A DNA stretch of 64,000 nucleotides. Origin: an uncultured Chryseobacterium sp. (lineage in GTDB: Bacteria > Bacteroidota > Bacteroidia > Flavobacteriales > Weeksellaceae). Under the pieces are notes generated by a model that worked only from the letters and a program-made list of their open reading frames with translations, did not search any database and had not been told where the DNA came from. The position numbers and the translations under genes were made by a program. Below are positions 1-9,399 of the stretch, piece by piece (the first letter of the stretch is position 1; each line of letters begins with the position of its first letter). The stretch spans positions 1-64,000 of the forward strand of contig CAJYWD010000009.1 in assembly GCA_913778505.1 (NCBI GenBank), in the 5' to 3' direction.

Positions 1-93
1 CCTGTTGCAGTTCGTTACGACTGGGCAGACAATCCCGATGGAAACCTGAAAAACAAAACCGGACTTCCCGCATCGCCTTTCACAACGGAATAA
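1..93 (+). CDS. C-terminal end of a sialate O-acetylesterase-like protein (partial)
   Basis: An open frame runs in from the left edge and stops at 91-93. Its 30 residues begin [12 protein letters not shown] and end GLPASPF plus TTE, the pattern seen at the C-terminus of SASA-type carbohydrate esterases. These enzymes remove acetyl groups from sugars. Position just before a xylan-use locus would fit a xylan or side-chain acetylesterase. Only the tail is visible, so the catalytic domain cannot be judged. Confidence 0.6.
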   Translation, partial: PVAVRYDWADNPDGNLKNKTGLPASPFTTE

Positions 94-118
94 ATATTTA
101 ATTTGATTTTTAATCTTT

Positions 119-193
119 GCTGAGCGAAGCGCCTTTGCGAAACTTAAAAAAGAATAGTAGTCAAAAAAAATCTTTGTGGACTTTGCGTTTAGA
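119..193. repeat. Dispersed intergenic repeat, copy 1 (family D)
   Basis: This stretch (GCTGAGCGAAGCGCC start, ATCTTTG near the end) matches 2220-2297 over most of its length: both contain GCCTTTGCGAA, then an A-rich run, ATAGTAGT and ATCTTTG followed by TTGCGTTT. It fills the gap between the esterase tail and the transporter. No gene is visible in 94-231. Confidence 0.6.
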
Positions 194-231
194 AATCATC
201 AATTATCAATAATAATTTATCAATTATAAAT

Positions 232-1686
232 ATGAACAATCCATCTCAGAAAATATCTGTCGTTGAAAAAATCGGCTACAGTTTGGGAGATTTGGCCGCC
301 AATCTGGTTTTCCAGACTTTGGTGACTTACTTAGCTTATTTTTACACCGATATCTACGGATTAAAGCCGGAAGACGCTTCCATCATTACTTTGATTGTCG
401 GACTCATTGCCGGTTTCGGATTCAATCCACTGGTCGGCGCTTTGGCAGACAGAACACGGACCAAATGGGGAAAATTCCGTCCGTGGATTTTATTTTCTGC
501 CGTTCCGTTGGGTGCAGCAGCACTTTTTGCATTCAGCACACCTAATTTTTCGTATCAGGGAAAAATGATTTATGCTGCAGCAACTTATACGATTTTGTTA
601 CTCCTGTACGCAGCTAATAATTTACCTTACGCAGCACTGAGCGGCGTGATTACAGGTGATATGGGCGAGCGAAACAGCATTTCCTCTTACCGTTTTGTGG
701 CGGTGATGTTTGCACAGTTTTTCGTTCAGGTATTTATGTTGCCGATTATTTTATCAGTCGGGCAAGGAGACAAAGCAGCCGGAATCGAAATTGTAATGAC
801 CTGGTTAGCGATTATCGGAACCATTATGTTGCTCATCACATTTTTCACCACCAAAGAAAGAGTCATTCCAAAACCGGAGCAGGAATCCTCTTTGGGAGCC
901 GATTTAAAAGATTTGAAGAAAAACAAACCCTGGATAATAATGTTGGTGGTTACGGCGTTGATTTTCATTACTTTAGCAATGAAAGGCGGTTCGTACGTTT
1001 ATTATTTCAACAATTATGTCGATGAAACTTCTTTGAAAAATTTCATTTCGCCGATTACCGCTTTTTTCAGTTCCATCGGAATGAATTTCTTCGGTGAAGA
1101 CCCTCGTTCAGCAGGTTTCGGGCTCTTCAATGCAGGTGGAATTATCATGATGATCATCGGAATTACCTTCTCAAAAAGATTTGCCGACAAATACGGGAAA
1201 AGAGACGCATTCATCGCTTCCCTGTTCATTTCAACTTTATTTATCGTTGCATTCATATTTTATCCGCCAAAATCAGTAGGATTAATGTTCCTTTCCCAGA
1301 TTCTGCATGGCTTTTTCTACGGAATCAGCACCCCGTTGCTTTGGGCAATGATTGCCGACGTCGCCGACTATTCCGAATGGAAAAACAACAGACGCGCCAC
1401 CGCCATTATTTTTTCTGCGATGATGGTAGGGCTGAAGGTTGGCTTAAGCATCGGAAGTTCATTGGTTTCTTCCATTATCGGACATTATGGCTACATTTCA
1501 TCTGAAGGAACCGAAAACGTTATTCAGCCGGAATCCGTTGCAAATGGTGCTCAGATGCTGGTCAGTATTTTTCCGGCCATTCCGTTCTTTGCGGCGTGCG
1601 GATTATTAATGTTCTACGAAATCAACAAAAAAATGGAAACCCAAATCGAACAGGAACTCAAAGAAAGAAGGAAGTTGCAGGATTAA
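232..1686 (+). CDS. GPH-family sugar:cation symporter (xyloside/xylo-oligosaccharide transporter candidate)
   Basis: The 484-residue protein begins SVVEKIGYSLGDLAAN and carries PLVGALADRTRTKWGKFRPW, the first cytoplasmic loop signature of the glycoside-pentoside-hexuronide family (MelB, XynB/YicJ, UidB). About twelve hydrophobic segments follow and a charged tail rich in E, K and R ends the protein. GPH carriers import glycosides or uronides with a cation across the inner membrane. The following genes encode a GH10 xylanase, a GH43 enzyme without signal peptide and a GH67 alpha-glucuronidase, so the cargo is probably a xylo-oligosaccharide, with final cleavage inside the cell. Substrate is inferred from context only. 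Confidence 0.85.
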   Translation: MNNPSQKISVVEKIGYSLGDLAANLVFQTLVTYLAYFYTDIYGLKPEDASIITLIVGLIAGFGFNPLVGALADRTRTKWGKFRPWILFSAVPLGAAALFAFSTPNFSYQGKMIYAAATYTILLLLYAANNLPYAALSGVITGDMGERNSISSYRFVAVMFAQFFVQVFMLPIILSVGQGDKAAGIEIVMTWLAIIGTIMLLITFFTTKERVIPKPEQESSLGADLKDLKKNKPWIIMLVVTALIFITLAMKGGSYVYYFNNYVDETSLKNFISPITAFFSSIGMNFFGEDPRSAGFGLFNAGGIIMMIIGITFSKRFADKYGKRDAFIASLFISTLFIVAFIFYPPKSVGLMFLSQILHGFFYGISTPLLWAMIADVADYSEWKNNRRATAIIFSAMMVGLKVGLSIGSSLVSSIIGHYGYISSEGTENVIQPESVANGAQMLVSIFPAIPFFAACGLLMFYEINKKMETQIEQELKERRKLQD

Positions 1687-1694
1687 AATAATTT

Positions 1695-1817
1695 GGGCAG
1701 CTATTTCCGCCCTCCGTTCCCGCTTTTTTCTGGCATTGCGAAGGACATTTAGACATAAAAACAAAAATTTGACATCGCAATGCCAGAAAAAGAGCTCCAC
1801 TCAGGTCGGGCTGCGAG
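1695..1817. repeat. GGGCAGCTATTTCCG element with variable loop, copy 1 (family F)
   Basis: The 5' arm starts GGGCAGCTATTTCCGCC and runs into CCCGCTTTTTT; the 3' arm reads AAAAAGAGCTCC then GTCGGGCTGCG. Between them lies a perfect inverted pair, TCTGGCATTGCGA and TCGCAATGCCAGA. The same arms with a different, shorter loop occur at 37508-37590. The element begins nine bases after the transporter stop. It may be a structured RNA or a mobile repeat. Confidence 0.65.
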
Positions 1818-1908
1818 AGATTCGCTGAAGAAACTGAGTAAAGACAATAAAGATTCAGCTCCAGAGGATCTATATGTGTGTAGAAATCAACAATGAAAAC
1901 GGAGTCAG

Positions 1909-2156
1909 AACTCCGTAGGAGTTGAATCTGTGTAGTAGAATTAGTATAGTGAATATAAAAGAACTCCGTAGGAGTTCAATCTTAAAAGAAAGTAGGAAAA
2001 AATACCACTCCTCCGGAGTGGTCGATGCAAGACGATGATTTTGTACTACACAGATAAAGCTCCTAAAGGAGCTGAAATTAATTTTTGATTATCAAATCAA
2101 TTGTGCGTTGTTAAATGAAAAAATTGAAATATCGCATTATTAAATGAATAAAAAAG
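1909..2156. repeat. 248-bp compound hairpin repeat, copy 1 (family C)
   Basis: This 248-bp block recurs at 2333-2580 with the same length and only scattered changes. It contains several short palindromes with a CTCC/GGAG core: AACTCCGTAGGAGTT at both ends of its left part, ACCACTCC-TCC-GGAGTGGT, and AGCTCC-TAAA-GGAGCT. An outer pair, CTGTGTAGTA and TACTACACAG, brackets the inner hairpins. No open frame is present. Confidence 0.85.
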
Positions 2157-2219
2157 GCTCCGTAGAAGTTCAATCTAAAAAAAGCAAGTACTGTATTTCT
2201 TAGCTGAGTTTGAGTTTAC

Positions 2220-2297
2220 ACTGAGCTTGTCGAAGTGCCTTTGCGAACATTAGAAAAGTATAGTAGTTAAAAAAATCTTTGCGCTATTTGCGTTTAA
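2220..2297. repeat. Dispersed intergenic repeat, copy 2 (family D)
   Basis: Second copy of the element at 119-193, with a slightly different start (CTGAGCTTGTCGAAGTGCC) and the shared GCCTTTGCGAA, ATAGTAGT, ATCTTTG and TTTGCGTTT blocks. It lies between the two 248-bp repeat copies. Confidence 0.6.
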
Positions 2298-2332
2298 AAT
2301 TTAAGTAGAAATTAACAATAAAATGGTATTAA

Positions 2333-2580
2333 AACTCCGTAGGAGTTAAATCTGTGTAGTAGAATTAGTATAGTGAATATAAAAGAACTCCTTAGGAGTT
2401 CAATCTTAAAAGAAAGGAGACAAAAATACCACTCCTCCGGAGTGGTCGATGCAAGATGATGATTTTGTACTACACAGATAAAGCTCCCAAAGGAGCTGAA
2501 ATTAATTTTTGATTATCAAATTAATTGTGCGTTGTTAAATGAAAAAATTGAAATATCGCATTATTAAATGAATAAAAAAG
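2333..2580. repeat. 248-bp compound hairpin repeat, copy 2 (family C)
   Basis: Second copy of the block at 1909-2156, same length and same internal palindromes. One left palindrome is changed (AACTCCTTAGGAGTT) and the AGCTCC loop reads CAAA. Both copies end with the same AT-rich tail (TTGAAATATCGCATTATTAA), so the whole unit was duplicated, not only the hairpins. Confidence 0.85.
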
Positions 2581-2655
2581 TTCCATAGGAGCGAACTGTT
2601 AATAGCTAACAATATCAATATTCATCAAGCCTCGTAGAGGCGACCTGTTAAGGTT
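2578..2655. repeat. REP-like palindromic repeat (GGAG/CTCC core)
   Basis: Short intergenic repeat unit with AGTTCCATAGGAGCGAACTG, CCTCGTAGAGG and two related phrases, GCGAACTGTTAA and GCGACCTGTTAA. A relative in opposite orientation lies at 37612-37690 (AACAGGTCGCTCCTACGGAG). With the elements above it fills the 1687-2681 gap, which holds no gene. Confidence 0.5.
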
Positions 2656-2681
2656 TCACAAAGAATTAAAAAAAAATAACA

Positions 2682-3803
2682 ATGAAAAACATAGCCGCAT
2701 TATTAGGAATTTTAACCTTGACCGTTTCATGCAAAACAGCAAGTTCGGCATCCTCAAAAGATTCCCTGAAAGATGCCTACAAAAATAAATTCTACATCGG
2801 AACCGCAATGAGCCTTCCGCAAATTGACGGTACTGATGTAAAATCAGATAACATCATCAGAAAACAATTCAGTTCCATTGTTGCGGAAAACTGTATGAAA
2901 TCAATGTTTATCCAACCTCAGGAAGGAAAATTTTTCTTTGACGATGCAGATAAATTCGTGGAATTCGGTGAGAAAAACAAAATGTTCATCATCGGTCATA
3001 CTTTGATTTGGCATTCACAATTACCAAGATGGTTTTTCGTGGACAAAGACGGAAAAGATGTTTCGCCTGAAGTTCTGAAACAGAGGATGAAAAGCCATAT
3101 TTCGACTTTGGTCGGCAGATACAAAGGTCGTGTAAAAGGTTGGGATGTCGTGAACGAAGCGATTATGGAAGACGGAACGTACCGTAAAAGCAAATTTTAC
3201 GAAATTCTGGGCGAAGAATTTATTCCGCTCGCCTTCCAATATGCGCAGGAAGCTGACCCGAATGCCGAACTCTATTACAACGATTACAACGAATGGTTTC
3301 CGGAAAAAGTAAAAACCGTTACCAAAATCGTCAAAGATTTGAAATTTAGAGGAATTCGCATTGATGGAGTCGGAATGCAGACCCACGTTGGATTGGACAA
3401 TCCAAAACTTGAAGAATACGAAAAAGCAATCACCGACTATGCCGCAGCTGGAGTAAAAATCAACGTTACGGAAATGGAAATCAGCGCACTTCCTTCTCCG
3501 TGGGGAACTTCTGCTAACGTTTCCGATAAAGTAGAGTATGAAGCCAAAATGAATCCTTACACCAAAGGACTTCCGGAAAATGTGACGAAAGAATGGGAAA
3601 ACCGTTACCTGGATTTTTTCAGACTGTTCCTGAAACATCAGGATAAAATCAGACGGGTGACTTTGTGGGGCGTTACCGATAATCAATCCTGGAAAAACGA
3701 TTTCCCGGTAAAAGGCAGAACCGATTATCCGTTGCCATTCGACAGAAATTACCAGGCAAAACCAGTTGTTGAAAAAATCATTGAATTAACAAAAGAAAAA
3801 TAA
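2682..3803 (+). CDS. GH10 endo-1,4-beta-xylanase, lipoprotein
   Basis: The 373-residue protein opens with a lipoprotein signal (MKNIAALLG, hydrophobic stretch, lipobox Cys at residue 17), so it is probably anchored at the outer membrane. The GH10 barrel shows WHSQLPRW near residue 110, the acid/base Glu159 in WDVVNEAI, and the nucleophile Glu264 in VTEMEIS, then [11 protein letters not shown] near 327-337. These are the expected catalytic positions. The enzyme cuts internal beta-1,4 links in xylan to give oligosaccharides for the neighbouring symporter and exo-enzymes. It sits about 1 kb after the symporter gene, across repeat-rich DNA, so it may have its own promoter. Confidence 0.95.
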   Translation: MKNIAALLGILTLTVSCKTASSASSKDSLKDAYKNKFYIGTAMSLPQIDGTDVKSDNIIRKQFSSIVAENCMKSMFIQPQEGKFFFDDADKFVEFGEKNKMFIIGHTLIWHSQLPRWFFVDKDGKDVSPEVLKQRMKSHISTLVGRYKGRVKGWDVVNEAIMEDGTYRKSKFYEILGEEFIPLAFQYAQEADPNAELYYNDYNEWFPEKVKTVTKIVKDLKFRGIRIDGVGMQTHVGLDNPKLEEYEKAITDYAAAGVKINVTEMEISALPSPWGTSANVSDKVEYEAKMNPYTKGLPENVTKEWENRYLDFFRLFLKHQDKIRRVTLWGVTDNQSWKNDFPVKGRTDYPLPFDRNYQAKPVVEKIIELTKEK

Positions 3804-3840
3804 AATCAGCTTTTAAGATTTCAAAAATAAAAATAAATAT

Positions 3841-3915
3841 TTTTCTCGCAGATTTAGCGAATTAAGCAGATCTAATTTTAAATAATCTGCGAAATCTGAA
3901 AAATCTGCGAGAAAA
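3841..3915. repeat. 75-bp perfect-arm palindromic element
   Basis: Arms TTTTCTCGCAGATTT and AAATCTGCGAGAAAA are exact reverse complements (15 bp) at the two ends. A second inner pair (AAGCAGAT and ATCTGC) follows. It occupies the whole space between the GH10 and GH43 genes and would fold into a long hairpin if transcribed. Confidence 0.8.
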
Positions 3916-3953
3916 TTAACTCAAAATCTATTATCTAAATATCTAAAATAAAA

Positions 3954-4922
3954 ATGAACAAAGCAAAATACCTTTTCCCAAGCGATTATATGGCAGACCC
4001 TTCCGTACACGTTTTTGAAGGAAAACTTTACATTTATCCATCACACGACCGAGAAAGCGGCATCGAAGAGAACGACAACGGCGACCATTTCGATATGAAT
4101 GATTACCACGTTTTCTCCCTTGATGACGTGGAAAATGGCGAAGTGACGGACCACGGCGTAGTCCTTTCGGTAAAGGATATTCCTTGGTCGGGAAGACAGC
4201 TGTGGGATTGCGATGTGGCTTTCAAAAATGGCAAATATTATATGTATTTTCCATTGAAAGACAAAAACGATATCTTCAGAATCGGTGTTGCGGTGAGCGA
4301 TAAACCGTATGGCCCGTTCGTTCCGGAAAGACATCCGATGATGGGAAGTTATAGTATCGACCCTTGTCTTTTTGAGGATAACGGAAAGCATTATATGTAT
4401 TTTGGCGGAATCTGGGGCGGGCAATTGCAACGTTACAGAAATAACAAAGCATTGGAATCTGCCATTCTTCCTAACGATAATGAGCCCGCCATTTCATCAA
4501 AAGTCGTAGCTTTAAGTGATGATATGCTGGAATTTGGTGAAGAACCGAAAGATATTTTAATTCTTGACGAAAATGGAAATCCTTTGCTTCACGGCGACAA
4601 ACATCGTTTTTTCGAAGCGTCCTGGATGCATAAATATAAAGGTAAATATTACTTTTCGTATTCCACAGGAGATACCCATTTGATTTGCTATGCAACAGGC
4701 GATAATCCTTACGGTCCGTTTACTTTCCAGGGTGAAATTTTGACGCCTGTTGTAGGTTGGACTACGCATCACAGCATTGTAGAATTTAAAGGAAAATGGT
4801 ATCTGTTTTTCCACGATTCCGTTCCGAGTGGCGGAAGAACCTGGCTGAGAAGTATGAAGGTTATTGAAATTGAATACGATAACGATGGTAAAATCAAAAC
4901 CATTGAAGGTTTAGAAGAATAA
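3954..4922 (+). CDS. GH43 family glycosidase (beta-xylosidase/arabinofuranosidase)
   Basis: The 322-residue protein has no signal peptide, so it is probably cytoplasmic. The five-bladed GH43 pattern is clear: Asp15 in MADPSVHVF (general base), Asp136 in SIDPCLFEDNGKHYMYF (pKa modulator) and Glu221 in FFEASWMHKYKGKYYFSYS (general acid). GH43 enzymes release xylose or arabinose from oligosaccharide ends. Its place between xylanase and alpha-glucuronidase genes suggests it finishes imported xylo-oligosaccharides. Whether it prefers xylose or arabinose cannot be read from the sequence. Confidence 0.92.
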   Translation: MNKAKYLFPSDYMADPSVHVFEGKLYIYPSHDRESGIEENDNGDHFDMNDYHVFSLDDVENGEVTDHGVVLSVKDIPWSGRQLWDCDVAFKNGKYYMYFPLKDKNDIFRIGVAVSDKPYGPFVPERHPMMGSYSIDPCLFEDNGKHYMYFGGIWGGQLQRYRNNKALESAILPNDNEPAISSKVVALSDDMLEFGEEPKDILILDENGNPLLHGDKHRFFEASWMHKYKGKYYFSYSTGDTHLICYATGDNPYGPFTFQGEILTPVVGWTTHHSIVEFKGKWYLFFHDSVPSGGRTWLRSMKVIEIEYDNDGKIKTIEGLEE

Positions 4923-4929
4923 TCTATAA

Positions 4930-5037
4930 AAGTCCCGAAGGGACGATTTAACGAAAGATAGGATTAAATCCTATTATCAATAGGAACGGGCTTTGGCCGT
5001 TTAAAAAAGTGATAACCATTTGGCTAAAGCCAAAACT
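4930..5037. repeat. Intergenic cluster of four short hairpins
   Basis: Consecutive palindromes: GTCCCGAAGGGAC, TAGGATTAAATCCTA, AACGGGCTTTGGCCGTTT and TTGGCTAAAGCCAAA. This arrangement resembles repeat units common between genes in Bacteroidota. It lies in the gap between the GH43 and GH67 genes and may act as a transcript-end or mRNA-stability structure. Confidence 0.6.
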
Positions 5038-5060
5038 TAAATAATTTTAAAAATTTAAGA

Positions 5061-7091
5061 ATGCAACATTTCCGACATTACATATTACTGTTTTTAATCC
5101 TTCCGTTAATCGCCTTTGCTGAAGACGGAAGTCAGTTATGGTTGAGATATCCGGTCAATCCGAAGCCAAGAAATATTGTGAATTCAAACAGTAAAAGTCC
5201 TACCATTGAAATCGCCAAAAAGGAACTGAACCAACATTGGGCAGGACAAGCCGTTGATTTAAAAATTGATAGATTTCCGGACAGTTTCAAGGATGGTTAT
5301 AAAATCGTTTCTACCCCAAAAAAAATCAGCATTTTGGCAAAAACAGACTTAGGATTGTTATACGGAAGCTATCATCTGTTGAATTTACAGCAACAGAAAG
5401 CCAATTTTTCTAATCTGAAACTTGAAGAAAAACCTTCCTATGATGTAAGAATTCTTAACCATTGGGACAATCTCGACGGAACCATTGAACGTGGTTATGC
5501 CGGCCATTCGCTTTGGAAGTGGGAAGACTTACCTAATAAAATTTCGCCGAGATACGAAGAATATGCAAGAGCCAACGCATCCATCGGAATCAATGCGACG
5601 GTTTTTAATAATGTGAATGCATCACCAAATATGCTTCGTGAAGATTATCTTAAAAAAGTCAAAGTTTTAGCTGATATCTTTAGACCTTACGGAATCAAAG
5701 TTTATCTGTCTGTCAATTTTTCTTCGCCAAAAGTCTTAGGTGGACTGGAAAATTCTGACCCGTTGAATAAAGACGTTCAGAAATGGTGGAAAGATAAAAC
5801 TTCCGAAATTTATAAATTAATTCCAGACTTCGGAGGATTTCTGGTGAAAGCCAATTCCGAAGGACAGCCCGGCCCTCAAGATTACGGAAGAACGCACGCA
5901 GACGGAGCCAATATGATGGCTGACGTTTTGAAACCTTATGGCGGAATCGTCATGTGGAGAGCATTTGTGTACAGCCCGAGCAAAGAAGACAGAGCAAAAC
6001 AGGCCTATCTGGAATTTGTTCCATTAGATGGAAAATTCAGGGATAATGTTATTGTTCAGATTAAAAATGGTCCGGTAGATTTCCAACCCAGGGAAGCGTT
6101 CAATCCCTTGTTCGGAGCGTTGAGAAAAACTTCAGAAATGGTCGAATTTCAAATCACTCAGGAATATTTGGGACAGGCCAATCATCTGGTTTTTCTGGCA
6201 CCGTTGTTTAAAGAAACTTTGGACAGTGATACTTTTTCGGACGGAAAAGGTTCAACGATTGCTAAAATTACTGACGGAACATTGAGACCTGCAAAACTGA
6301 CTGCCATTTCAGCAGTTGCCAATATAGGGGAAGATAAAAACTGGACGGGGCATCACTTTGCACAGGCCAATTGGTACGCTTTCGGACGTCTGGCCTGGAA
6401 CCACGATTTATCATCAGAACAGATTGCAGATGAATGGATTAAAATGACTTTTACGGATGATAAAAACTTCGTAAATCCGGTCAAAGAAATGATGCTTACT
6501 TCACGCGAAACTGCAGTAGATTATATGATGCCGCTTGGTCTTCACCACATTTTTGCCGGCGGACACCATTACGGTCCGGAACCGTGGGGCGATTACAAAG
6601 GCGGAAGACCCGACTGGTCGCCGGTTTATTACCATCAGGCTGATGCAGAAGGACTTGGATTCGACAGGACGAAAACCGGAAGCGATGCCGTTTCACAGTA
6701 TTTTCCGCCGCTTAACGAAATCTATAATAACATTAAAACAACACCTGAAAACCTCATTCTATGGTTCCATCACGTTCCTTGGGATTACAAGATGAAGGAC
6801 GGAAAAACGATGTGGGATGAGTTGTGCTATAAATATGATTCGGGAGTTCAGGGTGTCAGAGCTTATCAAAAAGCCTGGGAATCGGTAAAACCTTACGTGG
6901 ATGCGGAGAGATTTTCAGAGGTTCAGGATAAATTGAAGATTCAGGCTGAAGATGCAGTTTGGTGGAAAGATGCGTGTCTTTTGTATTTTCAGACCTTTTC
7001 CAAAAGACCAATTCCGTCTGATATCGAAAAACCTGTTCACAAGCTGGAAGATTTAAAAAAAATCAAGCTCAATATGGGACATCATAATTAA
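5061..7091 (+). CDS. GH67 alpha-glucuronidase
   Basis: The 676-residue protein starts with a cleavable signal peptide (hydrophobic to about residue 20, IAFA), so it is exported. Residues 256-285 (GGFLVKANSEGQPGPQDYGR) hold the catalytic acid Glu267. Asp340 in KNGPVDFQPRE and Glu368 in FQITQEYLGQ form the activating pair. The spacings 73 and 28 equal those of the characterised Cellvibrio enzyme (E292, D365, E393 from memory). The enzyme removes 4-O-methyl-glucuronic acid from the non-reducing end of xylo-oligosaccharides. It completes a glucuronoxylan set with the GH10 and GH43 genes upstream. Confidence 0.95.
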   Translation: MQHFRHYILLFLILPLIAFAEDGSQLWLRYPVNPKPRNIVNSNSKSPTIEIAKKELNQHWAGQAVDLKIDRFPDSFKDGYKIVSTPKKISILAKTDLGLLYGSYHLLNLQQQKANFSNLKLEEKPSYDVRILNHWDNLDGTIERGYAGHSLWKWEDLPNKISPRYEEYARANASIGINATVFNNVNASPNMLREDYLKKVKVLADIFRPYGIKVYLSVNFSSPKVLGGLENSDPLNKDVQKWWKDKTSEIYKLIPDFGGFLVKANSEGQPGPQDYGRTHADGANMMADVLKPYGGIVMWRAFVYSPSKEDRAKQAYLEFVPLDGKFRDNVIVQIKNGPVDFQPREAFNPLFGALRKTSEMVEFQITQEYLGQANHLVFLAPLFKETLDSDTFSDGKGSTIAKITDGTLRPAKLTAISAVANIGEDKNWTGHHFAQANWYAFGRLAWNHDLSSEQIADEWIKMTFTDDKNFVNPVKEMMLTSRETAVDYMMPLGLHHIFAGGHHYGPEPWGDYKGGRPDWSPVYYHQADAEGLGFDRTKTGSDAVSQYFPPLNEIYNNIKTTPENLILWFHHVPWDYKMKDGKTMWDELCYKYDSGVQGVRAYQKAWESVKPYVDAERFSEVQDKLKIQAEDAVWWKDACLLYFQTFSKRPIPSDIEKPVHKLEDLKKIKLNMGHHN

Positions 7092-7245
7092 TCAATCTAT
7101 TTAAACTTAAACAAATAACTTTCTGAATCTTTTTGAGACAGGAAGTTGTTTTTTCAATCAATTAAGTGTAATTTTAACACTTAAATAAAATCATTTAACT
7201 TTAATGAATATGTTATTTAGTTATAATCAGATTTCTTAACAGCTC

Positions 7246-7314
7246 GTTTGTCATTCCGTAGGAATCTCAACAGAGCCAAAATAGAGCAGTTTAGATTCCT
7301 GCGGAATGACAAAC
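7246..7314. repeat. GTCATTCC/GGAATGAC inverted repeat, copy 1 (family B)
   Basis: Left arm GTTTGTCATTCCGTAGGAAT and right arm AGATTCCTGCGGAATGAC followed by AAAC form an almost perfect inverted repeat around a ~22-bp loop. Related copies are at 27429-27485, 31037-31115 and 37751-37821. No gene lies in 7092-7385. Confidence 0.75.
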
Positions 7315-7385
7315 TGAATGATTGTGGTAATGCAGTAATCAGACTTATAACCAAAAAATAATTAATAACAAATAAAAATCTATCT

Positions 7386-8039
7386 ATGAAATTTTTTATC
7401 GACACTGCCAATTTAGAGCAGATTAGAGAAGCCAACGATTTGGGAATTTTGGACGGCGTAACAACGAACCCATCGTTAATGGCAAAAGAAGGAATCAGTG
7501 GAAAAGAAGCGATTCTAAAACATTACAAAGACATCTGTGAAATTGTAGATGGCGATATTTCGGCAGAAGTACTTTCTACCACTTACGAAGAAATGATTGC
7601 GGAAGGCAATATTTTAGCACAAATTCATCCAAACATTGTGGTGAAAATTCCAATGATAAAAGACGGTATCAAAGCTTTAAAATATTTTTCTGACAAAGGA
7701 ATCAAAACCAACTGTACTTTGATTTTCTCTGCGGGTCAGGCACTTTTAGCCGCGAAAGCCGGAGCAACGTACGTTTCGCCATTTTTAGGAAGATTGGATG
7801 ATATTTCTACAGACAGTTTGAATTTAATCCAGGAAATCAGAATCATTTTTGATAATTATGGCTACGAAACGGAGATTCTTGCCGCTTCCGTTCGTCACTC
7901 AATGCACATCATCAACTGCGCAAAAATCGGCGCCGATGTCGTGACTTGCCCGATTCAGCCTATACTTTCATTATTGAAACATCCATTGACAGATTCAGGT
8001 TTGGAGCAGTTCGTAAAAGATTCACAAAAAATGCAGTGA
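7386..8039 (+). CDS. Transaldolase (TalC/FSA subfamily)
   Basis: At 217 residues it is the short TalC/FSA form. [16 protein letters not shown] and GVTTNPSL open the barrel and the Schiff-base lysine is Lys87 in NIVVKIPM. Residues that separate the two activities read Glu61 (SAEVLSTT) and Phe133 (VSPFLGR), the combination of true transaldolases; fructose-6-phosphate aldolases carry Gln and Tyr there. I therefore predict transaldolase, which moves a dihydroxyacetone unit in the pentose phosphate pathway. This suits a locus that yields xylose. A separate promoter is likely, since 294 bp of repeat-containing DNA precede it. Confidence 0.88.
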   Translation: MKFFIDTANLEQIREANDLGILDGVTTNPSLMAKEGISGKEAILKHYKDICEIVDGDISAEVLSTTYEEMIAEGNILAQIHPNIVVKIPMIKDGIKALKYFSDKGIKTNCTLIFSAGQALLAAKAGATYVSPFLGRLDDISTDSLNLIQEIRIIFDNYGYETEILAASVRHSMHIINCAKIGADVVTCPIQPILSLLKHPLTDSGLEQFVKDSQKMQ

Positions 8040-8214
8040 TCTGGAATATCCTCAAATCTGAAAGTGCACCGTAAGGCATTACATTTAAAGTTGCGTGCGA
8101 TTGAAGTATTTTATAAGCAGATTAAGAGAGAGTGATGGAAAAAACAATTTCGAAATAAAATAAATATATCATTATCTTTACGAATCAATCAAAAAAAACA
8201 ATGCAGCCATTGAT

Positions 8215-9399
8215 ATGCAGGAGAAATTAATCAATTATACCAGAGAGGCTTTTCAATCAGCTTTTGGCTCACAAGCAGAGCGGATTTTTCTTGCTCCGGG
8301 AAGAATCAACATCATTGGCGAACATGTAGATTACAGCGATGGTTTTGTGCTTCCCGCTGCCATCGATAAACATATTTGTTTTGCTGTAAAAAAAACAAAA
8401 GATTCTAAAATCTCTTTTTTTGCCAAAGATTTCAATGATTCTTTCAGTTTTGATGTGACCGAAAAACAAACGCCCGTTTCGCAGACTTGGGTGAATTATT
8501 TGCTTGGAGTCTTCAATGCGATTCAGGAATCTGGAAAAGAGATTGGAGGCTTGGAAATTGCTTTCAGCAGCACAATTCCTATGGGTTCCGGATTATCATC
8601 TTCAGCCGCTTTGGAATGCGGATTTGCTTATATTCTCAATGAAATTTTCGATTTAGATTTAACCAAAAAGGAACTGTCTTTGATCGGTCAAAAATCCGAA
8701 CATACTTTTGTCGGTGTTAAATGTGGCATTATGGACCAGTTTTCGTCAGTCTTCGGAAAAGAGCATCAAGTGATCATGCTGGATTGTAACTCTCTGGATC
8801 ATCAATACTTTGAAGCGAATATCGAAGGTTGTAGTTTGGTTTTGTTTGACAGTTGTGTGAAACATACGCATCTCACTTCCGGCTATAACGACCGCCGAAA
8901 TGATGTGGATAACGGTAAAAAAATATTGTGGAAAAAATTTCCTGAAATCGAAAAATTCAGAGATTTCACGATTGAAATGTTAGATGATGCAAGAGCCGAA
9001 ATGGGAGAAATTTCCCATAAACGATGTTATTATCTCCTCAAAGAAATTAAAAGAGTGGAAAAAGCTGCAAAAGCTCTGTCAGAAGGTGATCTAGACTATC
9101 TTGGTCAGCTTTTGAACGAAACGCATTCCGGACTTTCAACTGAATTTGAAGTAAGCTGTAATGAGCTTGATTTTATGGTGGAAGAAACTTCAAAAGAGCT
9201 TGGCGTTCTTGGTGCAAGAATGATGGGCGGCGGCTTTGGAGGATGCAGCATTAACCTTATTAAAGATGAAAATGTGGATATCGTAATTGAAAATATTAGT
9301 GCAAAATATAAAGCCGCTTTTAATATCGAAATGAAAGTTTACAGAGTGAAAATATCGGATGGAATTAATGAATACAAAGAAAATGAATTCGTCATTTGA
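8215..9399 (+). CDS. galK: Galactokinase
   Basis: The 394-residue GHMP kinase shows the three family motifs: APGRINIIGEHVDYSDG (residues 23-39, sugar binding), IPMGSGLSSSAALECG (phosphate loop, near 122-137) and LGARMMGGGFGGC (near 332-344). Length is typical for galactokinase. It phosphorylates galactose at C1 with ATP, the first Leloir step. The next gene, galT, overlaps its 3' end, so the two are translated from one message. No mutarotase or epimerase gene is next to them. Confidence 0.97.
   Translation: MQEKLINYTREAFQSAFGSQAERIFLAPGRINIIGEHVDYSDGFVLPAAIDKHICFAVKKTKDSKISFFAKDFNDSFSFDVTEKQTPVSQTWVNYLLGVFNAIQESGKEIGGLEIAFSSTIPMGSGLSSSAALECGFAYILNEIFDLDLTKKELSLIGQKSEHTFVGVKCGIMDQFSSVFGKEHQVIMLDCNSLDHQYFEANIEGCSLVLFDSCVKHTHLTSGYNDRRNDVDNGKKILWKKFPEIEKFRDFTIEMLDDARAEMGEISHKRCYYLLKEIKRVEKAAKALSEGDLDYLGQLLNETHSGLSTEFEVSCNELDFMVEETSKELGVLGARMMGGGFGGCSINLIKDENVDIVIENISAKYKAAFNIEMKVYRVKISDGINEYKENEFVI

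Noticed and set aside
3021-3686. 221-codon frame on the minus strand of the xylanase gene
   Set aside because: It lies fully inside a gene with complete catalytic motifs and encodes low-complexity Phe-rich sequence; a shadow frame.
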